Shown here piece by piece: positions 16,420 through 26,100 of a DNA stretch of 64,000 nucleotides (position 1 is its first letter; the number at the start of each line of letters is the position of its first letter). Source of the stretch: JANWKA01 sp035533815 (lineage in GTDB: Bacteria > Bacteroidota > Bacteroidia > Chitinophagales > Chitinophagaceae); contig DATLTB010000113.1 of assembly GCA_035533815.1 (NCBI GenBank), forward strand, positions 1 through 64,000, in the 5' to 3' direction. The notes below the pieces were generated by a model that did no database searches, was not told where the DNA came from, and was given only the letters and a program-made list of their open reading frames with translations. A program made the position numbers and the translations under genes.

Positions 16420-18295
16420 CGGAGGCTTCATCTCCATATAGCTGGCTGGCATACTTCAGTGAAGGGGAACTGAGCAAGGGTCCGAGGTTCAGTCCGGGCC
16501 ATTTGCGGTCCACTACATCAATGGTTTTCTGATCCATCACGATGATATTTGGCCAGTCTCGCTGGAATCCATCCAAGGCCTTGGTTTTCCGGGTGCCGTC
16601 AAGTCCCAGGTGATGATCCTGGATAAAATGATCCCGCTGAGGATCCAGATTATTACAGATCCGCCATAATGCAAGGGGGATATCCGAAACATCCACTGTA
16701 TGTTCACAGTACAGGGCTAATTTGATCCCCTGCAGGTCTGCCCGGGAAAAAAGCCTGCGGTGCAGTTCCCCGATATGGTGGGGATATTTTTTTTCTACCG
16801 CGAAAATCAGGCAGGGAATACCCTGATCCAACAAAAATGCATTCAACTGAATGATCTCCGGGAATTCAGCGAGCAGGGAATTTGTATCCAGGGATATGTC
16901 CGGGAACACCCTCCGATCTCCGGGTTCCTCATCCGTTTTCGTCGTGCCGTCAATACACATCTTGCCTCCGTAGCCTGGCCTGGAACAGGAATGATCCAGG
17001 ACATCCATAGGGCCCTGGCTGAAATACACATCCACCGCAGGGTCAAACCTGGAAAGCACATAACGGGCGAGAGCCAGGTAATCGGACAGCAGGGGACCTT
17101 CGTCCGTAAGGACTAAAATCTTGTTGAACATCATCTGGCCTGCACCCCACATGGCATTCATTACTTTTTGGGCCTGGCCAGGATAGCTCTTGTGGATGCT
17201 GGCAATAAGGAGGTTGTGGAATACTCCCTGCACCGGCATTTCCATATCGATGATTTCCGGTACCAGGGTCATCTTCAGGGGAGCCAGAAAGATCCGTTCC
17301 GTGGCTTTGCCGATCCAGGCATCCTCCTGTGGCGGAATGCCAACTATCGTCGAAGGGTATACCGCATCCTTCCGATGGGTGATGCAGGTCACATGAAAAC
17401 GCGGGTACCAGTCACTCAGGGAATAATACCCGGTATGGTCCCCGAATGGCCCTTCCAGGATGAACTCCTCGCCGGGATCCACATATCCCTCGATCACGAT
17501 ATCTGCATCTTCCGGCACTTCAATCTCAGGCTGGGTGAGGCAGCGGACCAGGGATACTTTTTTCTTCCGCAGAAAACCGGCCAGCATATATTCATCCACA
17601 TTTTCAGGTAAAGGAGCAGTTGCCGCATAGGTGTATACCGGATCCCCACCCAGCGATACCGCCACGGGCATCCTTTTTCCGAGCCGGCGGTACACATCGA
17701 AATGCCTGGCCGAAACTTTATGGCGGTGCCAGTGCATCCCCGTGAGGTCCGCAGCAAATACCTGCATCCTGTACATCCCTACATTGCGGATCCCCGTTTC
17801 CGGATCGCGGGTATGGATCACCGGCAGGGTAATGAAGGGACCTCCATCCCTGGGCCAGCAGGTCATCACCGGAAACCGGTAGAGATCCGGTTTATCCATG
17901 ATTATTTCCTGGCATTTTCCCCTTCCCCGGATAACGGCCGGCATCCAGGATGCAAAACGTCCCAGCAGCGGCAACAAGGCCAGTTTTTCCAGGGCATTCC
18001 CCTTTGGCCCGGAAATAGACTGGAACAGGGACTCGATTTCCCTGGCGATTTCATTTAAATCCCGGACCCCGAGGGCCAGGCACATCCGGCGCCGGCTGCC
18101 CAGGGCGTTGATCAGCAGCGGAAATCCATAACCAGTATGCTCGAATAAAAGAGCCTTCCCCCCATCCGGAGACTTGCTTATCCGGTCGGTGATTTCAGTA
18201 ATCTCCAGCTTGGGATCCACAAAGGATTTAATCCGGACAAGTTCGTTTTCCTGTTCCAGCACCTGGATAAAATGCCTGAGATTACGGAATGCCAT
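16409..18295 (-). CDS. ubiD: UbiD-family prenylated-FMN decarboxylase (menaquinone-type)
   Basis: 628 residues, longer than E. coli UbiD (about 500), as in Bacteroidota menaquinone-biosynthesis decarboxylases. The N-terminal LRHFIQVLEQENELVRI is typical, and the central region holds the prFMN-binding stretch (NVGMYRMQV), EGPFGDHTGYYS, and DAVYPSTIVGIPP. The family uses prenylated FMN made by UbiX; no ubiX is in this window. The likely job is decarboxylation of a hydroxy-aromatic or futalosine-pathway intermediate. Monocistronic by context: the 3' end overlaps rfaE2 convergently and the 5' side has a 345-bp gap. Confidence 0.88.
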   Translation of the reverse strand: MAFRNLRHFIQVLEQENELVRIKSFVDPKLEITEITDRISKSPDGGKALLFEHTGYGFPLLINALGSRRRMCLALGVRDLNEIAREIESLFQSISGPKGNALEKLALLPLLGRFASWMPAVIRGRGKCQEIIMDKPDLYRFPVMTCWPRDGGPFITLPVIHTRDPETGIRNVGMYRMQVFAADLTGMHWHRHKVSARHFDVYRRLGKRMPVAVSLGGDPVYTYAATAPLPENVDEYMLAGFLRKKKVSLVRCLTQPEIEVPEDADIVIEGYVDPGEEFILEGPFGDHTGYYSLSDWYPRFHVTCITHRKDAVYPSTIVGIPPQEDAWIGKATERIFLAPLKMTLVPEIIDMEMPVQGVFHNLLIASIHKSYPGQAQKVMNAMWGAGQMMFNKILVLTDEGPLLSDYLALARYVLSRFDPAVDVYFSQGPMDVLDHSCSRPGYGGKMCIDGTTKTDEEPGDRRVFPDISLDTNSLLAEFPEIIQLNAFLLDQGIPCLIFAVEKKYPHHIGELHRRLFSRADLQGIKLALYCEHTVDVSDIPLALWRICNNLDPQRDHFIQDHHLGLDGTRKTKALDGFQRDWPNIIVMDQKTIDVVDRKWPGLNLGPLLSSPSLKYASQLYGDEASVNG

Positions 18296-18579
18296 TCCCT
18301 GATTTTCTTAAAATTACGAAAGAAATGCTCAGTCCCGGAAAGGTTCGGCTGATTGAAATGGGTTGACTTCAGCCATCAAGTCCATTTCCCTGCATGGTTT
18401 CAAAGGGAGTTTGGCCAGCGTGCTGATCTGCAGGGGGGCGTCGGATGTTAAAATGATCCTCCCGCCAACTTCAACTCCATGGAACACCAGCAGGAAGAAT
18501 AACAGGAACCGAGCCATCAGTCGCTCCTGGAATGAAAAAAACGTGAAATTGGTTTGTTCGCCAATCCCAGGCCGGCAGG

Positions 18580-18613
18580 GGTATAGATCAATCTCCATGG
18601 ATTGATCTATACC
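18580..18613. repeat. Perfect 13-bp inverted repeat between ubiD and the PorG-like gene
   Basis: GGTATAGATCAAT (18580-18592) and ATTGATCTATACC (18601-18613) are exact reverse complements around the 8-bp spacer CTCCATGG. No T-run follows on either strand, so it could be a terminator stem without U-tract, an operator, or a small-element end. The rest of 18296-18640 holds only short, unconvincing frames, one (minus, from 18517) with a hydrophobic N-terminus. Confidence 0.6.
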
Positions 18614-18640
18614 GCGGAACCGGCGCCCAAATACTATTAA

Positions 18641-19540
18641 TCATTTCTTTTTAGCGTTGGGCGGGCAGCGGACTGCGCGTTCAGCCCCTTCCAGTCCGGT
18701 TGCGGTGGTTATATGGGAATGATTCTTCCCTTCCGGCAGGCGGTAGGCAATGGAAAGCTGGGTGAAATAATAGAAATCTTTATACCGGGATGAAGCCCTG
18801 GGAGTGCCTGCGGCAGGATAGGGAGTGGCCTGGTATCCCGGTAGTTCATTGGTCCGGAAGGCCAGTTCCACCGCTTCCGGACCCTTGGCAGCCAGCAAGG
18901 CGGTTTTATCCACATAAATAGTGCTCGCATCATCAAGATAATCCGTGAAGGTTTTTCTCAGGCCGATCTCTATACCGACAGTTAAATTGGAAGTAGCCGC
19001 ATAACTCAATCCTCCCCCCAAAGGAATGTCCACCTGGATCAGATTATAGGGATGCTGTCCGGGATAAGCGGCTAATCCTTCTCCTTCCGTACTGAGCGGT
19101 TGCAGGGCGACCCTTCTGCCATTGGTGTCTACAGTAGTAGGATTGAAATGGAAAATGGCTAACCCGGCAAAGATATAGGGACTGAACCGATGGGTATACA
19201 TATTGATAAAATGGTATTCCACCCCGAACTGAATTTCAGTGATGTTGGAATGGAAGCTGAGATTACGGATCCGGGTGGATAATTTAGGGTTATACCGGTC
19301 GTCTGCGGATATCTGGCCAAAAGAAATACCTGTTCTCAGGTTGACATGTCCGTTCAGTTCCCTCCAGTACATGAAACTGAAGGCAGGATGGGATTCAAAG
19401 AATGTATAATTGCTGGGTTGCAGATCGCCGGAATAATTACTGGCACCCCCCATGATACCCACATCATTACCCTGGGCATCAGCCAGGCGCGGCTGGTAAA
19501 ATAATAAGGGGGCAACCAGCCAAATCAGGAGTCTTTTCAT
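18641..19540 (-). CDS. DUF6089 / PorG-like outer-membrane beta-barrel protein
   Basis: 299 residues with a Sec signal peptide (cleavage after ADAQG). The sequence after it (VGIMGGASNYSGDLQP) and alternating beta-strands ending FYYFTQLSIAYRL match the DUF6089 family, which includes PorG of the type IX secretion system. Barrel fold in the outer membrane is likely. The last 25 residues (NHSHITTATGLEGAERAV) are polar and extend beyond the barrel. Stand-alone gene downstream of the RteC cassette. Whether it serves T9SS is not decided by anything else in this window. Confidence 0.8.
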   Translation of the reverse strand: MKRLLIWLVAPLLFYQPRLADAQGNDVGIMGGASNYSGDLQPSNYTFFESHPAFSFMYWRELNGHVNLRTGISFGQISADDRYNPKLSTRIRNLSFHSNITEIQFGVEYHFINMYTHRFSPYIFAGLAIFHFNPTTVDTNGRRVALQPLSTEGEGLAAYPGQHPYNLIQVDIPLGGGLSYAATSNLTVGIEIGLRKTFTDYLDDASTIYVDKTALLAAKGPEAVELAFRTNELPGYQATPYPAAGTPRASSRYKDFYYFTQLSIAYRLPEGKNHSHITTATGLEGAERAVRCPPNAKKK

Positions 19541-19694
19541 GGATGCTTTTAAAACGCACCTGGCAATGAAAAATTATCAGGCTCAGAAAATACCCGCCCG
19601 AATTCTACCGGCATCCTGATGGCCCAGGAAGGGATCATTGCCGGTAATCAGGCCCCCATATCCATTCCACGGGGGTACCAAGTTGATCTGTAGA

Positions 19695-20441
19695 CTACCC
19701 GGGTAGATTCCCTCCTGCTCCATCGCCGGTGGAGGCTCCGTCTGCGGCAGGGGAATTTTCCTTCCCGATATCCGGACGGAAAGCCTGGCGGACCCTGGTT
19801 AAAGCACCGTCATATACATTCAGCGACTTGAACTGAGGGGCTGCTTCAATATACATGCGCTGTTCCCGTCCTGCGGTCAGGAAGCTCACCAACTGGCGGT
19901 TCCCCCGATTAAGGGAAATGATCAGCATTTCCTTTTCATCTTCGTTGCCCAGCTCACGGATGGGAAAAGCCGAAAGGGTCCTTTCCAGGTCATACCCGTA
20001 AGAAGAATAAAAATACCTTAACCGGTAATTGCCGTTTGCGTCCACCTTGCTAAAATCCAGCTGCATCCAGGCCTGGTATTTTTTCCCTTCCTGATCCAGC
20101 AACGTCTTATACACCGCCCGTCCCTCCAGCAGGTTATACGCCTCCTTGAATGTAACTCCCGAGCCGCCATGAATGAAAAAGGTCTGCGACCGGTCCTTTT
20201 CCGGCTCCTTGTCATGAAGGACCACAAGATCAAACTTATTGAAAAAATAAAAATCCGTTTTCTCGGATTTCCTGAAATACAGCAGGGCCCCGACTTCGTC
20301 CCGGTTAAAATGTCCCGTGGCCTTCAACTGAAATTCGGGGGCGTCTTCCTTCATTTGCCGCTGCATTTCTGAGAGCAGGCTTTCCTCAAAACCCAAAAAT
20401 TTCACGGTGTTCTGCAGGTACTGTAGATTTTCTTTGTTCAT
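19695..20441 (-). CDS. Conserved Bacteroidota mobile-element-associated protein, unknown function
   Basis: 248 residues from ATG 20441 (MNKENLQYLQNTVKFLGF); an upstream in-frame ATG at 20471 adds only ten unconvincing residues. I recognise the pattern (EFQLKATGHFNRDEV, YFFNKFDLVV, the GVTFKEAYNLLEGRAV block, AWMQLDFSK, YGYDLERTLSAFPI) from unnamed proteins encoded on Bacteroidota conjugative transposons, often near DUF3945 or topoisomerase genes. No membrane segment or catalytic motif. The C-terminus is glycine/serine-rich and probably disordered. It is the last gene of the minus-strand RteC cassette. Function unknown; recognition is from memory. Confidence 0.7.
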   Translation of the reverse strand: MNKENLQYLQNTVKFLGFEESLLSEMQRQMKEDAPEFQLKATGHFNRDEVGALLYFRKSEKTDFYFFNKFDLVVLHDKEPEKDRSQTFFIHGGSGVTFKEAYNLLEGRAVYKTLLDQEGKKYQAWMQLDFSKVDANGNYRLRYFYSSYGYDLERTLSAFPIRELGNEDEKEMLIISLNRGNRQLVSFLTAGREQRMYIEAAPQFKSLNVYDGALTRVRQAFRPDIGKENSPAADGASTGDGAGGNLPG

Positions 20442-20502
20442 CGCTTTTTTTTTTGAATGAAATCTATTCATTGATACTGCCCGGATCCCGGAGATCCGAC
20501 AA

Positions 20503-21006
20503 TCATCCTTTCCATAATCCGTTTAGTTCTTCCTCATTTAACCGGATGGCACAAATCTTTTCGCAGGTGGAGGATACCAAATTATCTAAGGCAAACCGGT
20601 AGGGGGAAGTTTTCAGGAACCGGTATGTCCTGAAATTATCCCGCAGCTCTCTGACTAACTCTTCCCTGGGCCATTTGCCCAGGGCGGCCTGATGGATGAT
20701 GCGCTGCACTTCGCCGGACAGCCGGTACACCAGGCCATACAGATCCTGCTCCGCCACATAATTTCCGGATTCAGCCACACCGGCCAGCTGGCTGCCCCCG
20801 GCAAACAGATCCTGCGGGAGCATTGACCCCCCTGGGTTCTCCTTCCCTTCAGTTCGGAACCGGACCTGTAACCGGATATCCAGCACCTTGTGTAACCAAA
20901 TCATTTTCAGCCATACCCACCTGATCAATCGGCGGATCGCATAATATGCCAGGATGACCGCCAACCCCAAGAACAGGATTTTCATCCACGGTATAGAAAG
21001 TTCCAT
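20503..21006 (-). CDS. Small single-pass membrane protein of the RteC cassette
   Basis: 167 residues from ATG 21006 (MELSIPWMKILFLG); the frame is open to 21066 but the added residues are not convincing. One N-terminal membrane helix (about residues 8-25) precedes a basic segment RRLIRWVWLKMIWLHKVL, then a helical soluble domain with LVSSTCEKICAIRLNEEEL at the end. No known family recognised. It lies between rteC and the element-associated protein on the same strand with short gaps, so it is probably co-transcribed and part of the same mobile-element module. Confidence 0.6.
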   Translation of the reverse strand: MELSIPWMKILFLGLAVILAYYAIRRLIRWVWLKMIWLHKVLDIRLQVRFRTEGKENPGGSMLPQDLFAGGSQLAGVAESGNYVAEQDLYGLVYRLSGEVQRIIHQAALGKWPREELVRELRDNFRTYRFLKTSPYRFALDNLVSSTCEKICAIRLNEEELNGLWKG

Positions 21007-21116
21007 AAGTTCCCGTTTATTTATTTCGAAGACAAAAATGCCGCACACTTCTTTGGGTCCCCCCATACCTGAACCCCACTTGGGAGAAAAGTTTTCCGGA
21101 TACGGCTATAATAGGA

Positions 21117-21986
21117 TCAGCGGGCTTCAAAAGCGGCATCCGTTTCCTCCATCCTGCGGACGAGATTGTCTTTCAGCTGGTCGAGAAAGGCAGTGCGGTT
21201 CTTTTTTCGGAATCGGAGTTCCTGGAATGTCCGGTAATAACCACCCAGGTCTACCTGAAAAAGGAATTCAAAATGACTGGCAATCTGTTTGATGTCTGCG
21301 GTGGCTTGATTAAATACACCGGAGGACTGCAGGCTATAAATCAGCTCTACCAGGGCTGCCTTGGAGCCGGTCCACTTCAGCTTTCCCAAAGGTTGTTGTC
21401 TGGGCGCATGATGCTGGGGTAACTCCTGCAATTCCGCAGATAACCAGTTTCCAAGCCGTTCGTAGGCAATGATGCAGGAAACCAGATAATCATACCCTGT
21501 GGAAAATCGGGTGTCCGCATTAAAAAAATAATTGTCCAGGGAAAGAAAGGTATCCTCCGAACCCCTGACAAAGTATTGCCCGTCCATTTGGTTCTGGTTG
21601 TCCCTGATATATTGATAAAATTCCCTGTGCTTGTGAAAAAAATATTCTATACGGGTCATCTGTTTCATCAGGTACTCTTCCATGAGTCTGTTCCGGAATA
21701 AGGGTTTACTATACTGGACCTGATAAAACCTGCAGTGGTATATCAGCTGGCTGACAAACCGGGGTTTGGTTTCGCGGAAAAAACGGATCTCCTCCTGTAT
21801 GCAGGGAAATCCCTGTTCCAGGGTAAAGCCCTTGAGCTGATCCAGGGCATTGCGGACAATTTTAATCGAAGCCCTGGACCGGTCAAGCGGGTCGGACTGT
21901 GCCAATCCCGTTTGTTCCAGGTGATGTTCCATCTGAATAAGAAGGGAGGAAATGAATGCCTCATTGTTGCTGATCACTGTTTCCAT
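21117..21986 (-). CDS. rteC: RteC-family protein (conjugative transposon excision regulator)
   Basis: 289 residues, close to the usual RteC length. Strong C-terminal family signature: LKWTGSKAALVELIYSLQ, SGVFNQATADIKQIA, FEFLFQVDLGGYYRTFQE and RKKNRTAFLDQLKDNLVRRM. In CTnDOT, RteC activates the excision operon in response to RteA/RteB. No rteA, rteB, integrase, excisionase or tra genes are found nearby, so this is either a domesticated regulator or part of a decayed element. It lies downstream of the XRE gene and upstream of a membrane protein on the same strand. Confidence 0.9.
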   Translation of the reverse strand: METVISNNEAFISSLLIQMEHHLEQTGLAQSDPLDRSRASIKIVRNALDQLKGFTLEQGFPCIQEEIRFFRETKPRFVSQLIYHCRFYQVQYSKPLFRNRLMEEYLMKQMTRIEYFFHKHREFYQYIRDNQNQMDGQYFVRGSEDTFLSLDNYFFNADTRFSTGYDYLVSCIIAYERLGNWLSAELQELPQHHAPRQQPLGKLKWTGSKAALVELIYSLQSSGVFNQATADIKQIASHFEFLFQVDLGGYYRTFQELRFRKKNRTAFLDQLKDNLVRRMEETDAAFEAR

Positions 21987-22164
21987 AATAGGGTTTTATC
22001 CCCTAATCTACCGGTACTTCCGGTCTGGTATTTTGATTTGCGGGATAAATTTTTATGAAAGCGGGATAAAGGCCGCCGGACGGGGATTCTGGAAGATTAA
22101 AGGAGTAAAATCTTACTCCCGCCTGTTCAGGGGACTAAACTTGAGCGCAAACGGTTCAGGGAGG

Positions 22165-22590
22165 TTATCCGGCATTCCTGCTTTCCTGCAGTTGCCTGAA
22201 GCGATTTTCCAGCTGGATCATTTCCCGCTCCATTTTCAGCAGCCGTTCATATAGCTCAATGATCTTTTCCAAGGGATTGAACTGCTGGTAGATCATGGCC
22301 GTAGAGCTGTTATCGAATTTATTATCGTGGATATTATTGATGAGGTTGATCGCGGAATCCGGGTCAAAATTGCGGATAGTCTCCGGGTTAACCCCCAGGG
22401 CACCCGAGACGAGCAGGAGGGTTTGTTCATCCAGCAGGGCAGTTTGTTCAATTCTGGAAAGGTTCTGCTGGCTCATATGCAACTCTGCGGCAAAACTTTC
22501 CTGTTTGATTCCGCGCAGCTCCCTGAAGTGCCGGATATTGCGACCCTGATGAACTGTTTTAGGAATGGCAGGAGGGGCAGTAGTGTCCAT
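22165..22590 (-). CDS. XRE-family helix-turn-helix regulator
   Basis: 141 residues. The HTH_3 domain is at about 15-75 (NIRHFRELRGIKQESFA...MSQQNLSRIEQ), followed by a linker and a C-terminal helical/coiled-coil segment (PLEKIIELYERLLKMEREMIQLENRFRQLQ, split here by reading) suited to dimerisation. First gene of the minus-strand RteC cassette, 178 bp upstream of rteC. A promoter-like TATATTTG sits 6 bp before its ATG and an inverted repeat GTTGT-N5-ACAAC overlaps the expected -33 area, which suggests autoregulation. Confidence 0.88.
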   Translation of the reverse strand: MDTTAPPAIPKTVHQGRNIRHFRELRGIKQESFAAELHMSQQNLSRIEQTALLDEQTLLLVSGALGVNPETIRNFDPDSAINLINNIHDNKFDNSSTAMIYQQFNPLEKIIELYERLLKMEREMIQLENRFRQLQESRNAG

Positions 22591-22595
22591 ATGGA

Positions 22596-22651
22596 CAAAT
22601 ATAGAAAAATTCAGGTTGTGAAATACAACTATTACTTAGTAAAATACAACT
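22596..22651 (-). promoter_or_regulatory. Predicted promoter and operator of the XRE/RteC cassette
   Basis: Minus-strand TATATTTG (22596-22603) matches the Bacteroidota -7 box, and a TTG about 22 bp upstream (22626-22628) can serve as -33. That TTG is inside an inverted repeat GTTGT-N5-ACAAC (22615-22629). The plus-strand 10-mer AAATACAACT occurs at 22621-22630 and 22642-22651, exactly 21 bp apart, about two helical turns, as expected for cooperative repressor binding. Confidence 0.5.
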
Positions 22652-23171
22652 CGTGTTATTTTATAATCCTCGATTTATCGGCTTTCTTTGCCCCCTTTAA
22701 GGTGATGTGCAGGCGGAAAGTTAAACCCCTGGAAAATTTATGCACCAGATTTCCCGATATCCTATTGCAGGCATTGATCAGGGAATTATTCCCTTTCATC
22801 CCAGTTTAGGGAATCCCCTGGCCAGCACCTTCCAGGTAATCCGGCGATGGCGGAACTGGGTAAATGGGCCAAATCCCGCGGGCTGCCTCCTGGGTTCTTC
22901 AGGCAGCATTTCCGGGAAACTCACCTGGAGTATTTATATCCTCAAAAAATATTCCCTCAAGCCAAAGGCTCCTGTCTGATCCAGGTTCCGGCCGTCTTTG
23001 CCGGAACCCTTCTTCCCTGTTTTTCTCAGGCTGGTACTATCCCCTGACCCTCCCGCTGTTAATATGACCGGGCAAATCATTGCCTGCATGTTATCTGGAA
23101 TGGAAGGAGAATGGAAAAACCCCAGGATGGTCATTTGCTAGTCTGTATCACCCAATCCTAAAACTCATCCC
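22652..23171. other. Non-coding gap upstream of susC
   Basis: No convincing gene. It contains a perfect 9-bp hairpin at 22984-23008 (GGTTCCGGC, 7-nt loop, GCCGGAACC) followed by a pyrimidine-rich tract with TTTTT at 23020-23024; this could be a plus-strand terminator or a leader structure of susC. No TAnnTTTG box was found at a good distance from susC. Confidence 0.45.
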
Positions 23172-26100
23172 ATGAATACATGTCTATTTACTATCCCGGA
23201 ACGCAGGCTAACCCGATACCTGATTGGTCGGATCCTCCCTTATGCTGCCTGCTTACTGGTATGGGGGCTGGGAAGCGGTGTAAATGCCAGCGGAATGCTA
23301 CGCAGAGATAGTTTGGAGCTCCACGGAACTATCGTTTCTTCCCGCACCCACCTGCCCTTGAAAGGAGCCACCCTGACCATCCTGGAAACCGGGGCTCAAA
23401 CCACCTCGGATGCCGGAGGCCGATTTCAGCTGACCACCTCAGTATCCAACGGACACCTGCGGATCAGTTATGTCGGATACGATTCTCAGATCATTTCTTT
23501 TAACCGGCATTCTCCGGCTGTTATTCGGGTAGCGCTGAACCAGGGAGGTAACCCGCTGAAGGAAGTGGTCGTTTCTACTGGGTACCAGACCCTTGCCATA
23601 CAGCGCACCACCGGGTCATTCACTGAAATGGATCAGTCCCTCTTCAACCGCCGGGTTTCCCCCGATGTGATCAGCCGGCTGGAAGGAGTGACCAGCGGAC
23701 TGCTTTTTAACCATAATGCCGGGAGTGCAGTCAATGACCTCAGCATCCGCGGCATGAGCACCATCTTTGCCAACGACCAGCCTTTGATCATCGTGGATAA
23801 TTTTCCCTTTAGCGGCGATATCAACGATATCAATCCCAATGATGTAGAAAGTATAACCGTGCTCAAGGATGCTGCAGCTGCCGCGATCTGGGGTGCCAGG
23901 GCTGGTAATGGAGTCATCGTCATCACCACCAAGAAAGGACATTTCAACACCCCGTTGCGGGTATCGCTCAACGCCAATATCACCGTCGGCCAGGAGCCTG
24001 ATCTGTTTTCAATCCCCACCCTTTCCTCCGCCGATTTCATCAATACGGAAGAAATGCTGTATAACCAGGGTTATTATCAATATGCCGAATATTCCTTTGA
24101 CCAGGAACCCCTTACCCCGGTGGTGGAATTGCTGATCGCTGAAACTAATGGCACCATCGACTCTGCATCAGCAAACAGCCAGATCAATGCCCTGAAAAAT
24201 ATTGATGTCCGCCGGGATTTTGAAAAATATTTTTACCGCAGGAGTCTGGATCAGCAATATTCGGTGAACCTGAGCGGAGGATCTGCCCGCCAGCAGTATT
24301 ATCTTTCTGCTGGCTATGATAATGATCAGCTGAACCTGGTGGGAAACGGCTATGCCCGGAAAACGATCCAGGCCACCGACAATTATGAATTGTTGAAAAA
24401 CAGGCTGTCCATCCGGTCCGGATTCTATTACACGGAAAGTCTGACCACCGACAATAATCCGGGTTACGGTGGAATTGATTTCTCCCCCGGGGTTCCCCTT
24501 TATCCATATGCCCAGCTGGCAGGGGCTGCAGGCAATCCCCTTCCTGTGGTGCATGATTATAATACCCCTTTTGTTCAGTCCGCTCCCGGACAGGGACTGC
24601 TGGATTGGTCCTATTCTCCCCTGGAAGAACTCAAACTGGCAGCCAATACGGTCCATCAGTCGGACTACCGGATCAACCTGGGTGCCAGGTATACCTTTTC
24701 TCCTTCCATTAATGGACAGGTATTATACCAGTATGAGAACTTGTCCAGCCAGGGAAATAATCTGTACAGTCAGCAGACCTATCTGACCCGGAATCTCATC
24801 AATTCCTATACCCAGGTTAACCCGGATAGTTCCCTGAGCATGCCGATACCCCAGGGAGCCATCCTGGACGGAAACCAGGGTTCTACCATCAGCTGGAATT
24901 TCCGGAGCCAGCTGAATTTTAATCACCGTTGGGCAGCCCATGAACTGCAGGTCCTGGCTGGTTTCGAATCGATGGAATCCGGGTCCAATGCGGCGGATTA
25001 CCGGCTTTATGGTTATGATCCCTTGCATGCCACCAGCCAGCCCGTGGATTATATCACGCAGTTTCCGATGTATTATGATCCTTATGAAACCTATACAATC
25101 CCTTATGTAAATGACAGGAGTTCCCTGACCAACCGGTTTGAGTCTTTTTTCACCAATGCAGTGTATACCTATAAGGATCAATATATCCTTTCGGGAAGTG
25201 CCAGACGTGATCTGTCCAATATATTCGGAGTCAATGCCAACCTTCGGGGAGTGCCGCTTTGGTCCGCAGGCGCAGCGTGGATCCTCTCCAAAGCATCTTT
25301 TTACCACTCCCGGTTCCTGCCCCTGCTCAAGGGGAGGCTGACCTATGGATACAGCGGCAACCTGGACAATAATGTCACCGCCTATACCACGGCAAAGACA
25401 GCATCCCAGGTAAATTACTTTGCCGGTCAACCCTATGAAACCATCATCAATCCCCCGGATCCGGACCTCAGTTGGGAAAAAGACCAGATGATCAATCTGG
25501 GTATGGACTTCGCGACCCGTAAAGGGAGGATCTCCGGTTCCCTGGATTATTATTTTAAGCAGGGGCTCAACCTGATTGCCTTCACTCCGGCTGCCCCCTC
25601 CACCGGCTTTACCCAATTTCAGGGAAATTCAGCCAGTAGCCGGGGCCATGGCTTTGACCTGGTGCTCAACACGCGGAACCTGGACGGACCCCTGAAATGG
25701 ATGACCCAACTTTTGCTGACCCATGTCACTGATGTCGTGACCAGGTATCAGGAGCAGGTCTCTGCCATTCAATATGCAGAATTCGCTTCAGGCACTGCGA
25801 TCATTCCGCTTCAGGGCAGGGCGGTTTATTCCCTGTACAGTTTCCGATGGGCCGGCCTGGACCCGCTTACCGGAGATCCCCGGGGCTATTACCAGGGCCA
25901 AATCAGTGAGGATTATGTAAATATGGTGAACAAGACCGCCCCCGACAGCATGGTGTACGATGGTCCAGCCCGACCTACTGTTTATGGCTCCCTGCGCAAT
26001 TCCTTTTCCTGGAAAGGATTTTCCCTCTCCGCCAATATTAGTTTCGAATTTGGCTATTATTTCCGGAAAAGCTCAATCAACTATACCCAGTTACTCAGCG

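Noticed and set aside
18363..18605. Plus-strand 80-codon frame and a minus-strand frame (18329-18598) in the gap
   Set aside because: Neither has family resemblance; the minus one has a hydrophobic start but spans the 13-bp inverted repeat and looks fortuitous.
24723..25616. Long minus-strand frame of 297 codons
   Set aside because: Antisense shadow of susC; isoleucine/glycine-rich composition is typical of shadow frames in this genome.
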